From the NCBI GenBank assembly GCA_023663345.1, contig JAMPHR010000001.1, positions 265,733 through 329,732 on the forward strand: DNA of 64,000 nt. The letters run 5' to 3'. Below the pieces are notes generated by a model, which did not search any database, was not told the origin of the DNA, and saw nothing but the letters and a program-made list of their open reading frames with translations. Below, piece by piece: positions 1 to 10,280 of the stretch (positions are counted from its first letter, which is position 1; the number at the start of each line of letters is the position of its first letter). Origin of the DNA: Paenibacillus sp. (lineage in GTDB: Bacteria > Bacteroidota > Bacteroidia > Bacteroidales > Muribaculaceae). Made by a program: the position numbers and the translations under genes.

Positions 1-129
1 TAAACTTTATGCCTGATCCACCTCTTTGCCAACCGGAAAAATCCGCTGACCCTAAAGTTCTTCATGTTCAGGCTTGCTAAACTTTATGCCTGATCCACCT
101 CTTTGCCAACCGGAAAAATCCGCTGACCC
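1..129. repeat. Direct repeat, two 52-base copies 77 bases apart
   Basis: Bases 1-52 and 78-129 are identical, beginning TAAACTTTATGCCTGATCC and ending CCGCTGACC. A 25-base spacer separates them. The left copy begins exactly at the window edge, so the array may continue outside. No coding sense is apparent. Bases 130-205 hold nothing I can identify. Confidence 0.85.
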
Positions 130-205
130 CCAACTTCTCCGATTCATAGCATTGCCTGACATAACAGAAGAAGAGCCGAGTAAAATACTCAGCTCTCCGT
201 TGAAG

Positions 206-277
206 TTGCCTTGGAAAGATTCGAACTCTCACAGGCGGAACCAGAATCCGACGTGCTACCATTACACCACAAGGCAA
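206..277 (-). tRNA. tRNA-Gln, anticodon CTG
   Basis: The minus strand folds into a complete cloverleaf of 72 bases without encoded CCA. The acceptor stem pairs TTGCCTT with AAGGCAA over seven base pairs. The anticodon loop is TTCTGGT, so the anticodon CTG reads CAG codons. The T-loop shows the GTTCGAATC signature. Confidence 0.95.
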
Positions 278-337
278 TTTTTTCGTTTGTCATTAACTCG
301 TTGGCTCTCTCTTGAACCCCTTTCGTTTTTGACACTG

Positions 338-369
338 CAAAGGTAGGGACTATTTTTGAACTGTGCAAG
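338..369 (-). promoter_or_regulatory. Promoter of tRNA-Gln
   Basis: On the minus strand TACCTTTG (338-345) matches the Bacteroidota -7 element TAnnTTTG. CTTG (366-369) lies 20 bases upstream as the -33 element. The predicted start is about 50 bases before the mature tRNA. Confidence 0.6.
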
Positions 370-404
370 TGTTTTGCCAAAAAATTTTCAAAAAAAATAA
401 AAAA

Positions 405-861
405 GGTAGCAGGACTATAAGCCGGGTTATGTCGTCGCGGGACTTCTCGTCAAGCATTGCACTGACAGGTTACCGTGGCGGTCGCAGTCATTTATCTAAT
501 TGGCACCTCGCTCAGCTTCGGTGCTCGAGCAGCCTACCCCCCGGCGATGGGCGAGCAACCCATTGCGGATCCTCAACCCCACAAGTGGGGGAGTTACGAC
601 CCGCGTGCCGGTATACATGGCCTTGCAACCCATAAGACGTGCGGCATACCGTGTCGCCACGGTACCCGGTGGGCTCTTACCCCACCTTTTCACCATCACC
701 CGTCCTCGATATACGAGGATAGGCAGTCATTCTCTGTCACGTTACTCTGCCGTCACCGACAGCTCCCAGTTAAAGAGTATGGCGCTCTGTGTTGCCCGGA
801 CTTTCCTCTTGCCGCTCATGGACCAAGCCACCTCGGCAAGCGACACGACCGTCCTGCTACC
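405..861 (-). ncRNA. rnpB: RNase P RNA, catalytic subunit, type A
   Basis: This is the catalytic RNA of ribonuclease P, which matures tRNA 5' ends. Near the 5' end the minus strand carries the conserved GAGGAAAGTCCGGGC segment (about 791-805). The two ends pair perfectly as helix P1: GGTAGCAGGAC at 851-861 with GTCCTGCTACC at 405-415, which fixes both boundaries. The length of 457 is somewhat above the usual 350-400, so there may be enlarged peripheral helices. Past 405 the minus strand continues as a run of Ts, suiting termination. A -7 box lies four bases upstream of the predicted 5' end. Confidence 0.93.
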
Positions 862-865
862 ACTG

Positions 866-873
866 CAAATTTA
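866..873 (-). promoter_or_regulatory. -7 element of rnpB
   Basis: The minus strand reads TAAATTTG, a perfect TAnnTTTG, four bases before the 5' end deduced from helix P1. I see no good -33 box at 19-21 bases. Confidence 0.55.
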
Positions 874-1024
874 CAAATAAATATTGTAAATATTGACTCT
901 TAACGAAAAAAAGTCATCCAACCCGCTCCCCGCCATGCCGTCGGGTCACGCAATAAACCTCTCGGGAGAGCCGTTATCTACAAGATATTGCATGAAAACA
1001 ACACCTATATAATAAGCAGACTAC

Positions 1025-1780
1025 ATGACCTCCGCGCAAGAAATCATTTCCACCCTCCAGTCAATGGCCGATGAGCGGCAACGCATCATCCTGTCACGAT
1101 TCTTCAAGAGCGGTAAAGGTCAATATGGAGAGGGGGATAAGTTCTTAGGCCTGAAAGTACCCCAGACCCGATCGGTAGTCAAGATGACACGCTTAAAAGT
1201 GCCGTTGGATGAAATCTCGATACTACTACATTCCCAATGGCATGAAGCCCGGCTGTGTGGGTTGCTCCTGCTTGTAGAGGAAATGAAAGCCGCTATTCCC
1301 AAGAAGCGCGAACATCCGACCGCCCACGCTGACCGACGCACTGAGATCACACATTTCTTTCTCAGGCACGCCCGCTGTGCCAACAATTGGGATCTCGTAG
1401 ACCTTTCATGCGGATACATCCTCGGCACCTGGCTACTCCATCCTCTCAGCGATGGCTCGATGCCTTCACGCGATATACTCGATCGATTGGCTGGGAGCGA
1501 GAACCTGTGGGAACAGCGCATAGCCATTGTGAGCACCATCGCCTTGATACGCGAACGGCAGTTTGACGACACTATACGCATATCCACCACTCTACTCTCC
1601 CACCCTCACGACCTTATCCACAAGGCGGTGGGATGGATGCTACGCGAAATGGGCAAACGTGACATCGACCTCCTGCGATCCTACCTTGAAGAGCACTGTC
1701 ACAGTATGCCACGTACCACCCTGCGCTATGCCATAGAGAAAATGTCAGCCGCCGAACGGTCCTATTGGATGAAATATTGA
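1025..1780 (+). CDS. DNA alkylation repair protein, AlkD-like
   Basis: A 251-residue all-helical protein of the AlkD/AlkC HEAT-like-repeat DNA glycosylase family, which removes N3- and N7-alkylated purines. The length is typical. The motif NNWDLVDLS near residues 118-126 carries the Asp conserved at the AlkD active site, and the segment VPQTRSVVK near residue 45 is also family-typical. There is no signal peptide, so it is cytoplasmic. It stands alone: rnpB and its promoter lie upstream on the other strand, and the RND pump gene converges on it 83 bases downstream. The family call rests on motifs and length; substrate range cannot be read from sequence. Confidence 0.88.
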   Translation: MTSAQEIISTLQSMADERQRIILSRFFKSGKGQYGEGDKFLGLKVPQTRSVVKMTRLKVPLDEISILLHSQWHEARLCGLLLLVEEMKAAIPKKREHPTAHADRRTEITHFFLRHARCANNWDLVDLSCGYILGTWLLHPLSDGSMPSRDILDRLAGSENLWEQRIAIVSTIALIRERQFDDTIRISTTLLSHPHDLIHKAVGWMLREMGKRDIDLLRSYLEEHCHSMPRTTLRYAIEKMSAAERSYWMKY

Positions 1781-1863
1781 TATATGACACAAGAAGGATG
1801 CGACACACGCCGATGTATCGCATCCCCTCAGTATTCAGTAAAATAAGCAGCTCTATACCTATA

Positions 1864-4800
1864 TTATATAGAGGTAGATTCATTATCCTTATCGGCATCG
1901 CCACCCGATTGCAACTGCTTGGTGGACGATGCGAATATCTTGCTCAGATATTTTTCCTGCAAGGTCTGTAGCAGTTCCCAGAATCCCGGGACGAAAAGCG
2001 TACCCATCACAGCGTTGACTGCCATTCCGAACACTACCGCCGCACCCAAGGCCACACGCGAAGCGGCTCCGGCTCCGGTGGCAAACAGCATAGGCATCAC
2101 TCCGAACACAAACGCAAGCGCCGTCATCATAATAGGACGGAAACGTATCCTGCCGGCATCAAGCGCCGCCTGACGGATACTTGCTCCCGACTTCCTGAAG
2201 TCCCTGGCATACTCCACGATCAGAATCGCATTCTTGGCCGAGAGTCCAAGCAAGAGGATAATGCCTATCTGAGTGTATATGGAGATGGATTGCGACATCA
2301 ACACGCATCCAAGCACGGTGCCGAGTATAGCCGTAGGCATCGATATCACCACAGCCACAGGATCAGTCCAGCTCTCATACTGGGCCGCGAGCACAAGCAG
2401 GGTGATGATCACCGCGAATATAAGCACCATGGATATAGTGGTACCCGACTGGGTCTGCTGATAAGCCTCTCCGGTCCATGCGTAGGCGAAATCATTGCCC
2501 ACAGCTTCCTTAAGCAGCTCCTCCATTCCGGCGATACAGTCCTCGCTCGACACGTTGTGAGCCGGAGTTCCGGTGATGGAAGCCGTGTTGTACATATTAT
2601 AACGGCTCACCGAGGCCTGACCCTGCGACGGAACCACTTTAGCAAATGAGGAGAATGGCACCATCTCGCCCTTACTGTTTCTTACAGTTAGCTTGGGTAT
2701 ATCCTCCACATTACTGCGGTTGTCGCTATCGGCACTCAGATTCACCTGATATGTGCGGCCGAATTTCACAAAATCATTCACATATGAGGTGCCCATGAAC
2801 GATGACAGAGTGGAGTATATATCCTCGATCGTAAGATTGAGCATCTTGGCCCTGTCACGGTCGACCTTGATACTGTATTGCGGAACAGTACCCTGATATT
2901 GAGAAGTAAGCTGGGCAAACCGCTTGTCCTTGGCTCCCATTTCCTGCATCTTGGCTATAGCCTCGGCCATAGCGTCAGCACCACGGTTGTTGATATCGAG
3001 AATCTGCATCTGCATACCCGAAGTCATGCCGAGGCCCGGGATTGCAGGCGGGTTGATCGAGAATACGATAGGTTCCTGCAATGTCGAGGCGATCCTGTCC
3101 ACTTCGGCTATCACGCTGTTGACATCCCTCGACTTGCCTTTGCGCTCGCTCCACGGCTTGAGCACCACGAACAACGAGCCCGTGTTTCCACCCGTACCGC
3201 CACCCATCATCGACTGGCCGGATATGGCAATCACATTGTCGACCTCAGGGATATTCATTATGCTGTCGCTGAGTTGGGATACCACTTTATCGGTACGGTA
3301 GAGCGCAGCTCCGGTGGGCAATTGCACCGAGGTCATGAAATAACCCTGATCCTCCTCGGGGATATAGCTCGACGGCCACTTGATGAATCCCCAGAAAGCG
3401 ATAGCGCATATCACCACATATATAAGTATGGCCACAACAGGACGTTTCAGCAACGCGCCTATACATTTCACGTAACGGCCCAATGTCCAGTCGTAACCCT
3501 TGTTGAACCACTTGTACAGAAAGAATCGTGGATTGCCGTCACCCTCCTTCTTTCTAAGGAAGAGAGCACACATGGCGGGAGTGAATGTCAAGGCATTGAA
3601 GCCCGAGAATGCCACCGAGGTCGCGATGGTGAGAGCAAACTGCTTGTAGAGCTCTCCGGTAATACCCGAGATGAACGCCGTGGGTATGAATACCGACAGC
3701 AACACCAGCACCTCGCCGATCACCGGGCCCTGCAGCTCCTGCATGGCCTTCTCGGCGCTCTGCCGTGGCGTCAGTTTCCCCTCCTGCACCAGTCGGGCAC
3801 AGTCCTCCACCACCACTATGGCATCATCCACCACTATGGCTATCGCAAGCACGAGGCCAAAGAGCGTGAGGGTGTTCAATGAGAATCCCAGCACTTTCAT
3901 CACCGCAAACGTGGCTATCAACGACACCGGAATCGCTATCATAGGAATAATCACCGCTCTCCAGCTCTGCAGGAACAGCAATATCACTATCATCACGATC
4001 AGAGTGGTCTCAACAAATGTCACCAGCACCTCATCTATAGAGGCTGTCACAAATGTAGTGGTATCAAGAATGATATTGTAATGAACCCCCTCGGGGAAAT
4101 ATTGCGACAGTTCGGCAAGTTTGTCCTTCACCTTTCCGGCAACCTCAAGCGCATTGGCACCTGGTAATTGCTGTACTCCGATAAGACCTGCCGACTTGCC
4201 CGATACGTGCGAGACGGTAGAATAGGAGCTGCTGCCCAGTTCGACCGTAGCTATATCCTTGAGATGAAGCAACGACCCATCGGGCTCGGCTCTCAGGATT
4301 ATATTGGAGAACTCCTCGGCTGTCTGCAACTGGCCCTGGGCCGTGAGCGTGAATTCAAAATCCACCCCATTGTCGATAGGAGGTGTACCTACACTTCCGG
4401 CCGAAACTTCGAGATTCTGTGACTGTATCATGGCCATGACATCAGCCGGAGTAAGTCCTCTTATCTGCATCTTGTCAGGATCGAGCCACACTCTCATGCT
4501 GTATTCTCCACCACCGAAAGCCCCGGCTCCACCTACACCATCGATGCGGGTGATCTCGTCAATAAGATTCAGCTGGGCATAGTTGGTGAGATATAATGCC
4601 GAGTAGTCATGATCCTTGTCCCCCTCGAGGGCGATAAACAGTATGAAGCCCGATGACTCGGTCATCACCGATACACCCTGCTCCTTCACCGCCGTGGGCA
4701 ATGTGGCCTCGGCGAGTGAAATACGGTTCTGCACTTTCACAGAAGCCTCGTCAAGATCGGTGCCGTTCTCAAAGGTAATTGTGAGATTATACGATCCGGC

Positions 4801-5052
4801 ACTGGAATTGGAGCTCATATACATCATGCCCTCCACGCCATTGATCTGCTGCTCGATAGGCTCACCTACCACCTTGGCGATCGTCTCGGCATCCGCGCCT
4901 GGATATGACGCGCTCACCATCACCGTAGGCGGAGTGATATTGGGATACTGCGCCACCGGCAGACTCTTAACCGTGATGATGCCCACGAGCACCATGAGTA
5001 TGGCAAGCACCGTGGCAAATATCGGACGGTCTATAAAGAATTTCGAGAACAT
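1864..5052 (-). CDS. RND efflux pump, inner-membrane permease (HAE-1/AcrB type)
   Basis: Proton-driven inner-membrane pump of a tripartite multidrug efflux system; 1062 residues, the normal AcrB length. The start [18 protein letters not shown] is the classic HAE-1 N-terminus with the first membrane helix. The segment [13 protein letters not shown] contains the paired Asp residues of the proton relay in helix 4. Twelve membrane segments and two large periplasmic loops are evident. It is the last gene of a three-gene operon, seven bases after the adaptor gene. A hydrophilic tail ending in DKDNESTSI follows the last helix. No regulator lies next to the operon, so its inducer is unknown. Confidence 0.95.
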   Translation of the reverse strand: MFSKFFIDRPIFATVLAILMVLVGIITVKSLPVAQYPNITPPTVMVSASYPGADAETIAKVVGEPIEQQINGVEGMMYMSSNSSAGSYNLTITFENGTDLDEASVKVQNRISLAEATLPTAVKEQGVSVMTESSGFILFIALEGDKDHDYSALYLTNYAQLNLIDEITRIDGVGGAGAFGGGEYSMRVWLDPDKMQIRGLTPADVMAMIQSQNLEVSAGSVGTPPIDNGVDFEFTLTAQGQLQTAEEFSNIILRAEPDGSLLHLKDIATVELGSSSYSTVSHVSGKSAGLIGVQQLPGANALEVAGKVKDKLAELSQYFPEGVHYNIILDTTTFVTASIDEVLVTFVETTLIVMIVILLFLQSWRAVIIPMIAIPVSLIATFAVMKVLGFSLNTLTLFGLVLAIAIVVDDAIVVVEDCARLVQEGKLTPRQSAEKAMQELQGPVIGEVLVLLSVFIPTAFISGITGELYKQFALTIATSVAFSGFNALTFTPAMCALFLRKKEGDGNPRFFLYKWFNKGYDWTLGRYVKCIGALLKRPVVAILIYVVICAIAFWGFIKWPSSYIPEEDQGYFMTSVQLPTGAALYRTDKVVSQLSDSIMNIPEVDNVIAISGQSMMGGGTGGNTGSLFVVLKPWSERKGKSRDVNSVIAEVDRIASTLQEPIVFSINPPAIPGLGMTSGMQMQILDINNRGADAMAEAIAKMQEMGAKDKRFAQLTSQYQGTVPQYSIKVDRDRAKMLNLTIEDIYSTLSSFMGTSYVNDFVKFGRTYQVNLSADSDNRSNVEDIPKLTVRNSKGEMVPFSSFAKVVPSQGQASVSRYNMYNTASITGTPAHNVSSEDCIAGMEELLKEAVGNDFAYAWTGEAYQQTQSGTTISMVLIFAVIITLLVLAAQYESWTDPVAVVISMPTAILGTVLGCVLMSQSISIYTQIGIILLLGLSAKNAILIVEYARDFRKSGASIRQAALDAGRIRFRPIMMTALAFVFGVMPMLFATGAGAASRVALGAAVVFGMAVNAVMGTLFVPGFWELLQTLQEKYLSKIFASSTKQLQSGGDADKDNESTSI

Positions 5053-5059
5053 AGGCGTA

Positions 5060-6175
5060 TTATTTTACCGTTTTTGGATTCACAGTCATTCCGTCACGCA
5101 CCTTAAGCAGAGCCTTAGTGACGTAGCGGTCGGTGGGTTTGAGGCCACTGCTTACCACCCTGAGGGTATCTTGATAAAGCTCTCCTACCTTCACCGGAGT
5201 GTACACTACCTTGTTGGAGTCATTCACCACATAGAGATATTTGCCCTGCTGGTCCGACCCGATAGCCGCATCCTTCACAAGTATGGCATCGGGGATACGG
5301 TCGTAGGGAAGATCCACTTTCACATACATTCCCTCCCTGAGCTCGTCATAAGGATTCTGGACGATACATCTGAGCTGAAGCGTCCCTGTAGAACTATTCA
5401 GAGCCGGGGCCATATATGACATCTCACCGGTATAGGAATGTGGCAGAGGCACTTCAAACTTCACTGGAATACGCTTGAAGTCGATCGAGTCCTTGCTGTT
5501 GTGCTGAAAATTCAGTAACTCGTGATAGCGGTCATCCTCGATGGAAAAACGGGCCTGCATCACTGAATTGTCATAGATAGTAGTCAGCACCACGGGGGAA
5601 CCTTGTCCGCTCACATACGCACCGTCACTCATGGTGGCCGACGCGATCTGCCCCGTGATGGGAGCGGTCACGGTACAATAGCTCAGTAACCGGCGGGCTG
5701 TCTCAAGCGCTGCTGACGCATTCTTCACCGACGCCTCGGCCTGTACCATCGCACTATGGGCCTGCTCTACCTCCATCTTGCTCACAGCATCGCTCTCCAA
5801 TGCTTTCTTCACAGCTTCATAGTGCTCACGGGCATAATCACGCTCGCTCATCGCTGTCGACAATGAAGCCTGGGCCTGTTTCACCTGATCCTGATAAGTG
5901 GACGGATCAATGGTGAACAGCACTGTGCCTTTCTTCACATGCGATCCGCTCGGGTAATTTTTCGTAAGTATCTGTCCGTTCACCTTGGCCACTACATTCA
6001 CTGAATTATTGGCTGTAAGATAGCCGGGATACACGGTGGAAAGCGTGATGGTGTCCACTTCGGGAAGCGCCACGTCCACAGTCTCGGCTCCGGTATTCTC
6101 GCGTGGCGATGAATGATGGCACGATACAGCAGCTATTGACAGGGCAATTACTGGAAGCAATATTTTCGTATCCAT
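5060..6175 (-). CDS. RND efflux periplasmic adaptor lipoprotein (AcrA/MexA type)
   Basis: Membrane fusion protein linking the pump to the outer-membrane factor. I place the start at the ATG at 6175 (371 residues), which gives [19 protein letters not shown], a lipoprotein signal with the lipidated Cys at the end of AAVSC. The longer frame up to 6253 would overlap the upstream gene and hide the signal. Visible parts are the biotinyl-lipoyl-like segments ([18 protein letters not shown] and later [18 protein letters not shown]) flanking a helical hairpin around residues 95-165, then beta-barrel and membrane-proximal domains. It lies between the outer-membrane factor (34-base gap) and the pump (7-base gap). 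Confidence 0.93.
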   Translation of the reverse strand: MDTKILLPVIALSIAAVSCHHSSPRENTGAETVDVALPEVDTITLSTVYPGYLTANNSVNVVAKVNGQILTKNYPSGSHVKKGTVLFTIDPSTYQDQVKQAQASLSTAMSERDYAREHYEAVKKALESDAVSKMEVEQAHSAMVQAEASVKNASAALETARRLLSYCTVTAPITGQIASATMSDGAYVSGQGSPVVLTTIYDNSVMQARFSIEDDRYHELLNFQHNSKDSIDFKRIPVKFEVPLPHSYTGEMSYMAPALNSSTGTLQLRCIVQNPYDELREGMYVKVDLPYDRIPDAILVKDAAIGSDQQGKYLYVVNDSNKVVYTPVKVGELYQDTLRVVSSGLKPTDRYVTKALLKVRDGMTVNPKTVK

Positions 6176-6209
6176 GACTTTATAATTGGATTTTGTTTTC
6201 TTTAGAAAT

Positions 6210-7595
6210 TTATTGTATTGGAGAGCCTCCGAGAGCCTTGTATAGATCCACAAGGGCTACAAGGGCATCCCCATGGGCCGATACAAGTGCATTGGCATAA
6301 TTCAGCCAGTCAATCTGGGCATTGACAACATTGGTGAATGGAGACAGGCCTTGCTTATATTGCTCCATTGACAGGACGAAAGCCTCGTGGCTCTGGTTGA
6401 ACACCTCCTTGTCAAGTTCCAGTGAACTTAGAGCGGCCTGATAGGACTGCATGGCATTTTCCACCTCAATAAAGGCTGTCATCACCGTGAGGTTGTAGTC
6501 ATCAATGCCAAGCATCATCTGCTCCTTGGCTCGTGCCACCGCATATTTACGTGACAGGCCGTCAAATAATGTCCACGACAGTTGCGGAGCTATGCTATAG
6601 CTGAAGCTATCGCTGTTCACCATATTGTTCAGCCGGTCTCCGCCCCAACCAATGGAGCCTTTCAACGAGATAGTAGGCAGAAAGTCCTTCTTGGCCACAC
6701 CTATCTGGGCCGCATATTGGGCAAGCGTAGCCTCTGCGGCCGCTATGTCAGGACGACGGCGCAACAAATTGGCCGGAACACCGGCCGGGATTATATGATG
6801 ATAGGACGGTAATTTAGCCAATGGTCCGAGCACCGGCTCAAGCTCAGCGGGATATACGCCGAGAAGTACTCCGAGGGCATTCAGGGCCTGCTGGGCCTGA
6901 GCTTCAAGGCGCGGCAATGTGGCCTCGGTGGAATAGTACACAGTCTTGGCCTGGGCCACGTCGAGCTTCGAGACCAATCCGGCGGCATATCGGGCCTCGG
7001 TGATCTTCACCACCGTGTCCTGATATTGTATATGCTCATTAGCCACAGCTATCTGGGTCTGCAGCACACGGTAATTGATATAATAGGTGACTATCTCGGC
7101 AGTCATGCTCACCATCGTGGCAACGTAATCAGCCCTCGACACATCCAGGCCGGCCTTGCTGGCCCTCACCTTGGATGTAATCTTGCCAAAGAGGTCAAAC
7201 TCCCAATTGACATCCGCGCCAAGAGAGAATTTATTACCTCCGGTGTGGTTGGAGTATGCACGCGAATAGCCCGCCGACATGCCCACAGTAGGATAGTATC
7301 CAGCCTTGGTCTGCTGCATGGACAGACGTGCCATCTCGCGCCTGTGGGCCGCCTCCTTGATATTGTAGTTGTTGTCAATACCAAGGGATATAAGCGAGTC
7401 GAGCGTGGAGTCTCCGAATGCTTTCCACCACTTGTCGTCGGACGGTAAAGTCTGAGACACTTCCTGTGAGAACGCCCAGCTTTCAGGCATGGGCTGTTTC
7501 AGATAGCGTGAGCCCTCTGAATTCTGTGCATGCAACGATCCTGCGGATACGGCAAGCAACAGCGATGCTGTTAAAACGTGAAAAACCTTTGCCAT
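6210..7595 (-). CDS. RND efflux outer-membrane factor, TolC/NodT family
   Basis: Outer-membrane channel of the tripartite pump. With the start at 7595 it has 461 residues and begins MAKVFHVLTASLLLAVSAGSLHAQ, a clear signal peptide without a lipobox Cys. The frame stays open to 7637, but that would run towards the hairpin ending the threonine operon. The two OEP repeats typical of TolC proteins are visible: the first near ALGVLLGVYP and the family-typical RRRPDIAAAEATLAQYAAQIGVAKKDFLP, the second near YKQGLSPFTNVVNAQ. It is the first gene of the operon, so the order is channel, adaptor, pump. Confidence 0.92.
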   Translation of the reverse strand: MAKVFHVLTASLLLAVSAGSLHAQNSEGSRYLKQPMPESWAFSQEVSQTLPSDDKWWKAFGDSTLDSLISLGIDNNYNIKEAAHRREMARLSMQQTKAGYYPTVGMSAGYSRAYSNHTGGNKFSLGADVNWEFDLFGKITSKVRASKAGLDVSRADYVATMVSMTAEIVTYYINYRVLQTQIAVANEHIQYQDTVVKITEARYAAGLVSKLDVAQAKTVYYSTEATLPRLEAQAQQALNALGVLLGVYPAELEPVLGPLAKLPSYHHIIPAGVPANLLRRRPDIAAAEATLAQYAAQIGVAKKDFLPTISLKGSIGWGGDRLNNMVNSDSFSYSIAPQLSWTLFDGLSRKYAVARAKEQMMLGIDDYNLTVMTAFIEVENAMQSYQAALSSLELDKEVFNQSHEAFVLSMEQYKQGLSPFTNVVNAQIDWLNYANALVSAHGDALVALVDLYKALGGSPIQ

Positions 7596-7639
7596 AATTA
7601 AAATTTTAACAACTCTAATCTTGGTAAGGTTTTTCAAAA

Positions 7640-7680
7640 TCCGCCGAATTTATCGTGAGATACACGAAATATCCGGCGGA
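7640..7680 (-). terminator. Terminator of the threonine operon
   Basis: TCCGCCG (7640-7646) pairs with CGGCGGA (7674-7680), and an inner CGTG/CACG stem extends the hairpin. On the minus strand TTTTG follows, suiting termination 18 bases after the thrC stop. Confidence 0.6.
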
Positions 7681-7697
7681 AAATATGTATCAGCGTC

Positions 7698-9002
7698 CTA
7701 CAACGTCATGAGGTAGGATCTGAAATCAGCAAAATCTGCCGTCATGGGCACTGACTGCTTCTCGCCCTTCATGAAATCGGCAAGACGACCGGGAATCTCT
7801 ACCCCGCATCCTATGTTGGCCTCGACAGTATCCTTGAACTTGGCCGGATGGGCGGTCTCAAGGAACACTCCGGTCTCACCAGGGAGCAACGACTGCTTCA
7901 AAGCCCTGTATCCCACGGCTCCGTGAGGATCAAGAATGTATCCGGTGGCGTTGAAGCACTCACCCATCGTGCGGGCAATCAGCCCGTCAGAATATGTGGC
8001 ACCCGATATCAACGACGTTATGCGGGCATGGTCGTTGCCATACAGGTCAAGAATACGGGCAAAATTACTGGGATCACCCACATCCATGGCATTGGCTATG
8101 GTGGCTATGCTCGGCCGGGGTTCATACTCTCCGTTCTGCAGATATTTGAAAAATACGTCGTTGGCATTGTTGGCGGCGATAAAACGCTTTATCGGCAATC
8201 CCATTCTGTGGGCGATGAGTCCTGCGGTGATATTCCCAAAATTACCACTCGGCACGCACACCACAAGATTATCGGCCATACCGGCCTTCTTCAACTGCGC
8301 ATAGGCATTGAAATAATAAAATGCCTGAGGAAGAAAACGTGCCACGTTGATAGAATTGGCCGAGGTCAGCAACAGTCTATCGTTGAGCTCGCCGTCAAGA
8401 AACGCGCTTTTCACCAACCGCTGGCAGTCGTCAAACACTCCGTCGACCTCTATTGCCGTGATATTTTGCCCGAGTGTGGTGAACTGACATTCCTGGATGG
8501 GACTTACCTTACCTTTGGGATACAGCACATGGACATTTATGCCGTCAACGCCAAGGAATCCGTTGGCGACAGCCGACCCGGTGTCACCGCTCGTTGCCAC
8601 CAGCACATGCACCTTACGATGATCATTACCACGCTTTATAAAATATTGCAGCAATCGGGCCATGAATCGCGCGCCCACATCCTTGAAAGCCAGTGTGGGA
8701 CCATGGAACAGTTCAAGACTGTATATCCTCTGCTCGACCTCCACTACCGGAGTGGGGAATGACAACGTGTCACACACTATCGCATCAAGATCCTCGCCGG
8801 GGATATCCTCGCCGAAGAATGCACGCGCCACCCGGCACGCGATCTCATGAAACGACATTTCATCGATATTGTCGAAAAATTCCCGGGGAAGTCTTTCGAT
8901 CCGCTCCGGCATGTACAGTCCGCGGTCGGGCGCGAGCCCCTTAACCACTGCCTCGGCAAGCGAAACGTCGGGAGAATTATGATTTGTGCTGTAATATTTC
9001 AT
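7698..9002 (-). CDS. thrC: Threonine synthase
   Basis: PLP enzyme that converts O-phosphohomoserine to threonine, the last step of the pathway; 434 residues. The N-terminal SLAEAVVKGLAPDRGLYMPE and the motif GPTLAFKDVGARF, with Lys107 as the probable PLP-binding lysine, are diagnostic. VATSGDTGSAVANGF is the phosphate/cofactor-binding loop. It is the third gene of the threonine operon, 22 bases after the proposed homoserine kinase, and a hairpin terminator follows the stop codon. Confidence 0.95.
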   Translation of the reverse strand: MKYYSTNHNSPDVSLAEAVVKGLAPDRGLYMPERIERLPREFFDNIDEMSFHEIACRVARAFFGEDIPGEDLDAIVCDTLSFPTPVVEVEQRIYSLELFHGPTLAFKDVGARFMARLLQYFIKRGNDHRKVHVLVATSGDTGSAVANGFLGVDGINVHVLYPKGKVSPIQECQFTTLGQNITAIEVDGVFDDCQRLVKSAFLDGELNDRLLLTSANSINVARFLPQAFYYFNAYAQLKKAGMADNLVVCVPSGNFGNITAGLIAHRMGLPIKRFIAANNANDVFFKYLQNGEYEPRPSIATIANAMDVGDPSNFARILDLYGNDHARITSLISGATYSDGLIARTMGECFNATGYILDPHGAVGYRALKQSLLPGETGVFLETAHPAKFKDTVEANIGCGVEIPGRLADFMKGEKQSVPMTADFADFRSYLMTL

Positions 9003-9024
9003 AGTGTAGTCAATTTTTTCATTT

Positions 9025-10266
9025 TCATAATTTCATGAAGTTCTGCATGAACTCCATGAGACGCAGGGTGCCATAGGCTCCCCGCGCACACTGCGCCTCG
9101 CTGTAGGAGGTCACATTGTCGGGCTCGATACCTTTATACCATATAGAAAATGGCACCGGCTCGGCCTTGTGGACACGCAGTTCCACCGGTGTGGCATGAT
9201 CGGGCAACAGAGCCACAGCCACCGGCTCGTCCCACGTCTCCAATTCATCGAGAATTGGCCCTACCACTCTCTTGTCGAGATACTCTATCGCCTTTACCTT
9301 GAGATCAATATTTCCGTCATGCCCAGCTTCATCAGTCGCCTCTACATGAAGAAATACGAAATCATCGGTACGCAGAGCCTCGATGGCAGCCTCGCATTTC
9401 CCTTCATAATTGGTATCGGCCAGGCCGGTTGCTCCGGGGACATCGATAGGGCGCAGGCCGGCATAATGGCCGATTCCCCTTATCAGATCCACAGCCGTAA
9501 TAACCGCTCCGGTCTTAACCTCGGGGTACATTTCCTGCAGTGTGAGCATCGACGGACGGTAGCCCTGGCTCCACGGCCATATCGAATTAACCGCCGGACG
9601 CCCCTCAGCCTTATGGCGTTCATTCACAGGGTGTATGGCAAGCAATGCCTGAGACTTTTCGATAAGTGAATTTATAAGCTCTACAGTCTCCTCGGGAGTC
9701 ATGTGGCCCTCCTCGGGTTCCGGCGATGTCGCCTCGCATTGGGCCATAAGCGGTCTCCACGGCTCACCGGGATGATCATGGGGAGGGGTTGTGATTATAT
9801 GCTTATTACCCCCCTTTATCACCAACAGATGCCTGTATTGGATACCGGGAATGAATCTGACTTTATCGGACCCGAGTTCACGGTCGAGCATCTCGATCAG
9901 CTCACGCCCCTCGGCAGTGGTAAGATGTCCGCCATGATGGTTCACTATATCCCCTTCGGGCGAAAGGGTGAGCAGATTGCAACGCAACGCAAGATCATCG
10001 GGCTCCATCTCATAGCCTATGCTCGCGGCCTCAAGCGGTCCGCGCCCTTCATACACCTTGTTGAGATCATATCCGAGTATCGCAGTATTGGCCACCTCGC
10101 TACCAGGGGGGAACCCCTCGGGCACAGTGGCGAGTACTCCCGATCGGCCCTGGGCTGCAAGGCGGTCAAAGGATGGAGTCGATGCATACTCGAGCGGAGT
10201 CTTCCCGCCCAAGGCATCCACAGGATGGTCGCTCATCCCGTCGCCAAGTATAATGAGATGCTTCAT
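9025..10266 (-). CDS. Proposed homoserine kinase, ApgM/iPGM-like alkaline-phosphatase-superfamily enzyme
   Basis: A 413-residue protein of the cofactor-independent phosphoglycerate mutase (ApgM) family. The metal-binding motifs are present: GDGMSDHP near the N-terminus, SEVANTAILGYD, HVEATDEAGHDGN and LLPDHATP. Members of this branch beside threonine genes are classed as proposed homoserine kinases (TIGR02535-like), replacing GHMP-type ThrB. The position between thrA and thrC fits: it would make O-phosphohomoserine from the product of one neighbour for the other. I start at the ATG at 10266 (MKHLIILGDGMSD), 14 bases after thrA. A true phosphoglycerate mutase is the alternative, less likely in this context. 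Confidence 0.85.
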   Translation of the reverse strand: MKHLIILGDGMSDHPVDALGGKTPLEYASTPSFDRLAAQGRSGVLATVPEGFPPGSEVANTAILGYDLNKVYEGRGPLEAASIGYEMEPDDLALRCNLLTLSPEGDIVNHHGGHLTTAEGRELIEMLDRELGSDKVRFIPGIQYRHLLVIKGGNKHIITTPPHDHPGEPWRPLMAQCEATSPEPEEGHMTPEETVELINSLIEKSQALLAIHPVNERHKAEGRPAVNSIWPWSQGYRPSMLTLQEMYPEVKTGAVITAVDLIRGIGHYAGLRPIDVPGATGLADTNYEGKCEAAIEALRTDDFVFLHVEATDEAGHDGNIDLKVKAIEYLDKRVVGPILDELETWDEPVAVALLPDHATPVELRVHKAEPVPFSIWYKGIEPDNVTSYSEAQCARGAYGTLRLMEFMQNFMKL

Positions 10267-10280
10267 CTGATGCTGTATTA

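Noticed and set aside
1..129. CRISPR array at the left edge
   Set aside because: Only two copies, a 52-base repeat with a 25-base spacer, and no cas genes in the window.
405..861. tmRNA as an alternative identity for the RNA near the left edge
   Set aside because: The GAGGAAAGTCCGGGC core and the P1 pairing of the two ends are those of RNase P RNA; no tRNA-Ala-like end or tag reading frame is seen.
1851..1873. Hairpin CTCTATA/TATAGAG as a terminator between alkD and the pump gene
   Set aside because: Only seven AT-rich pairs, overlapping the pump stop codon, with no T-run.
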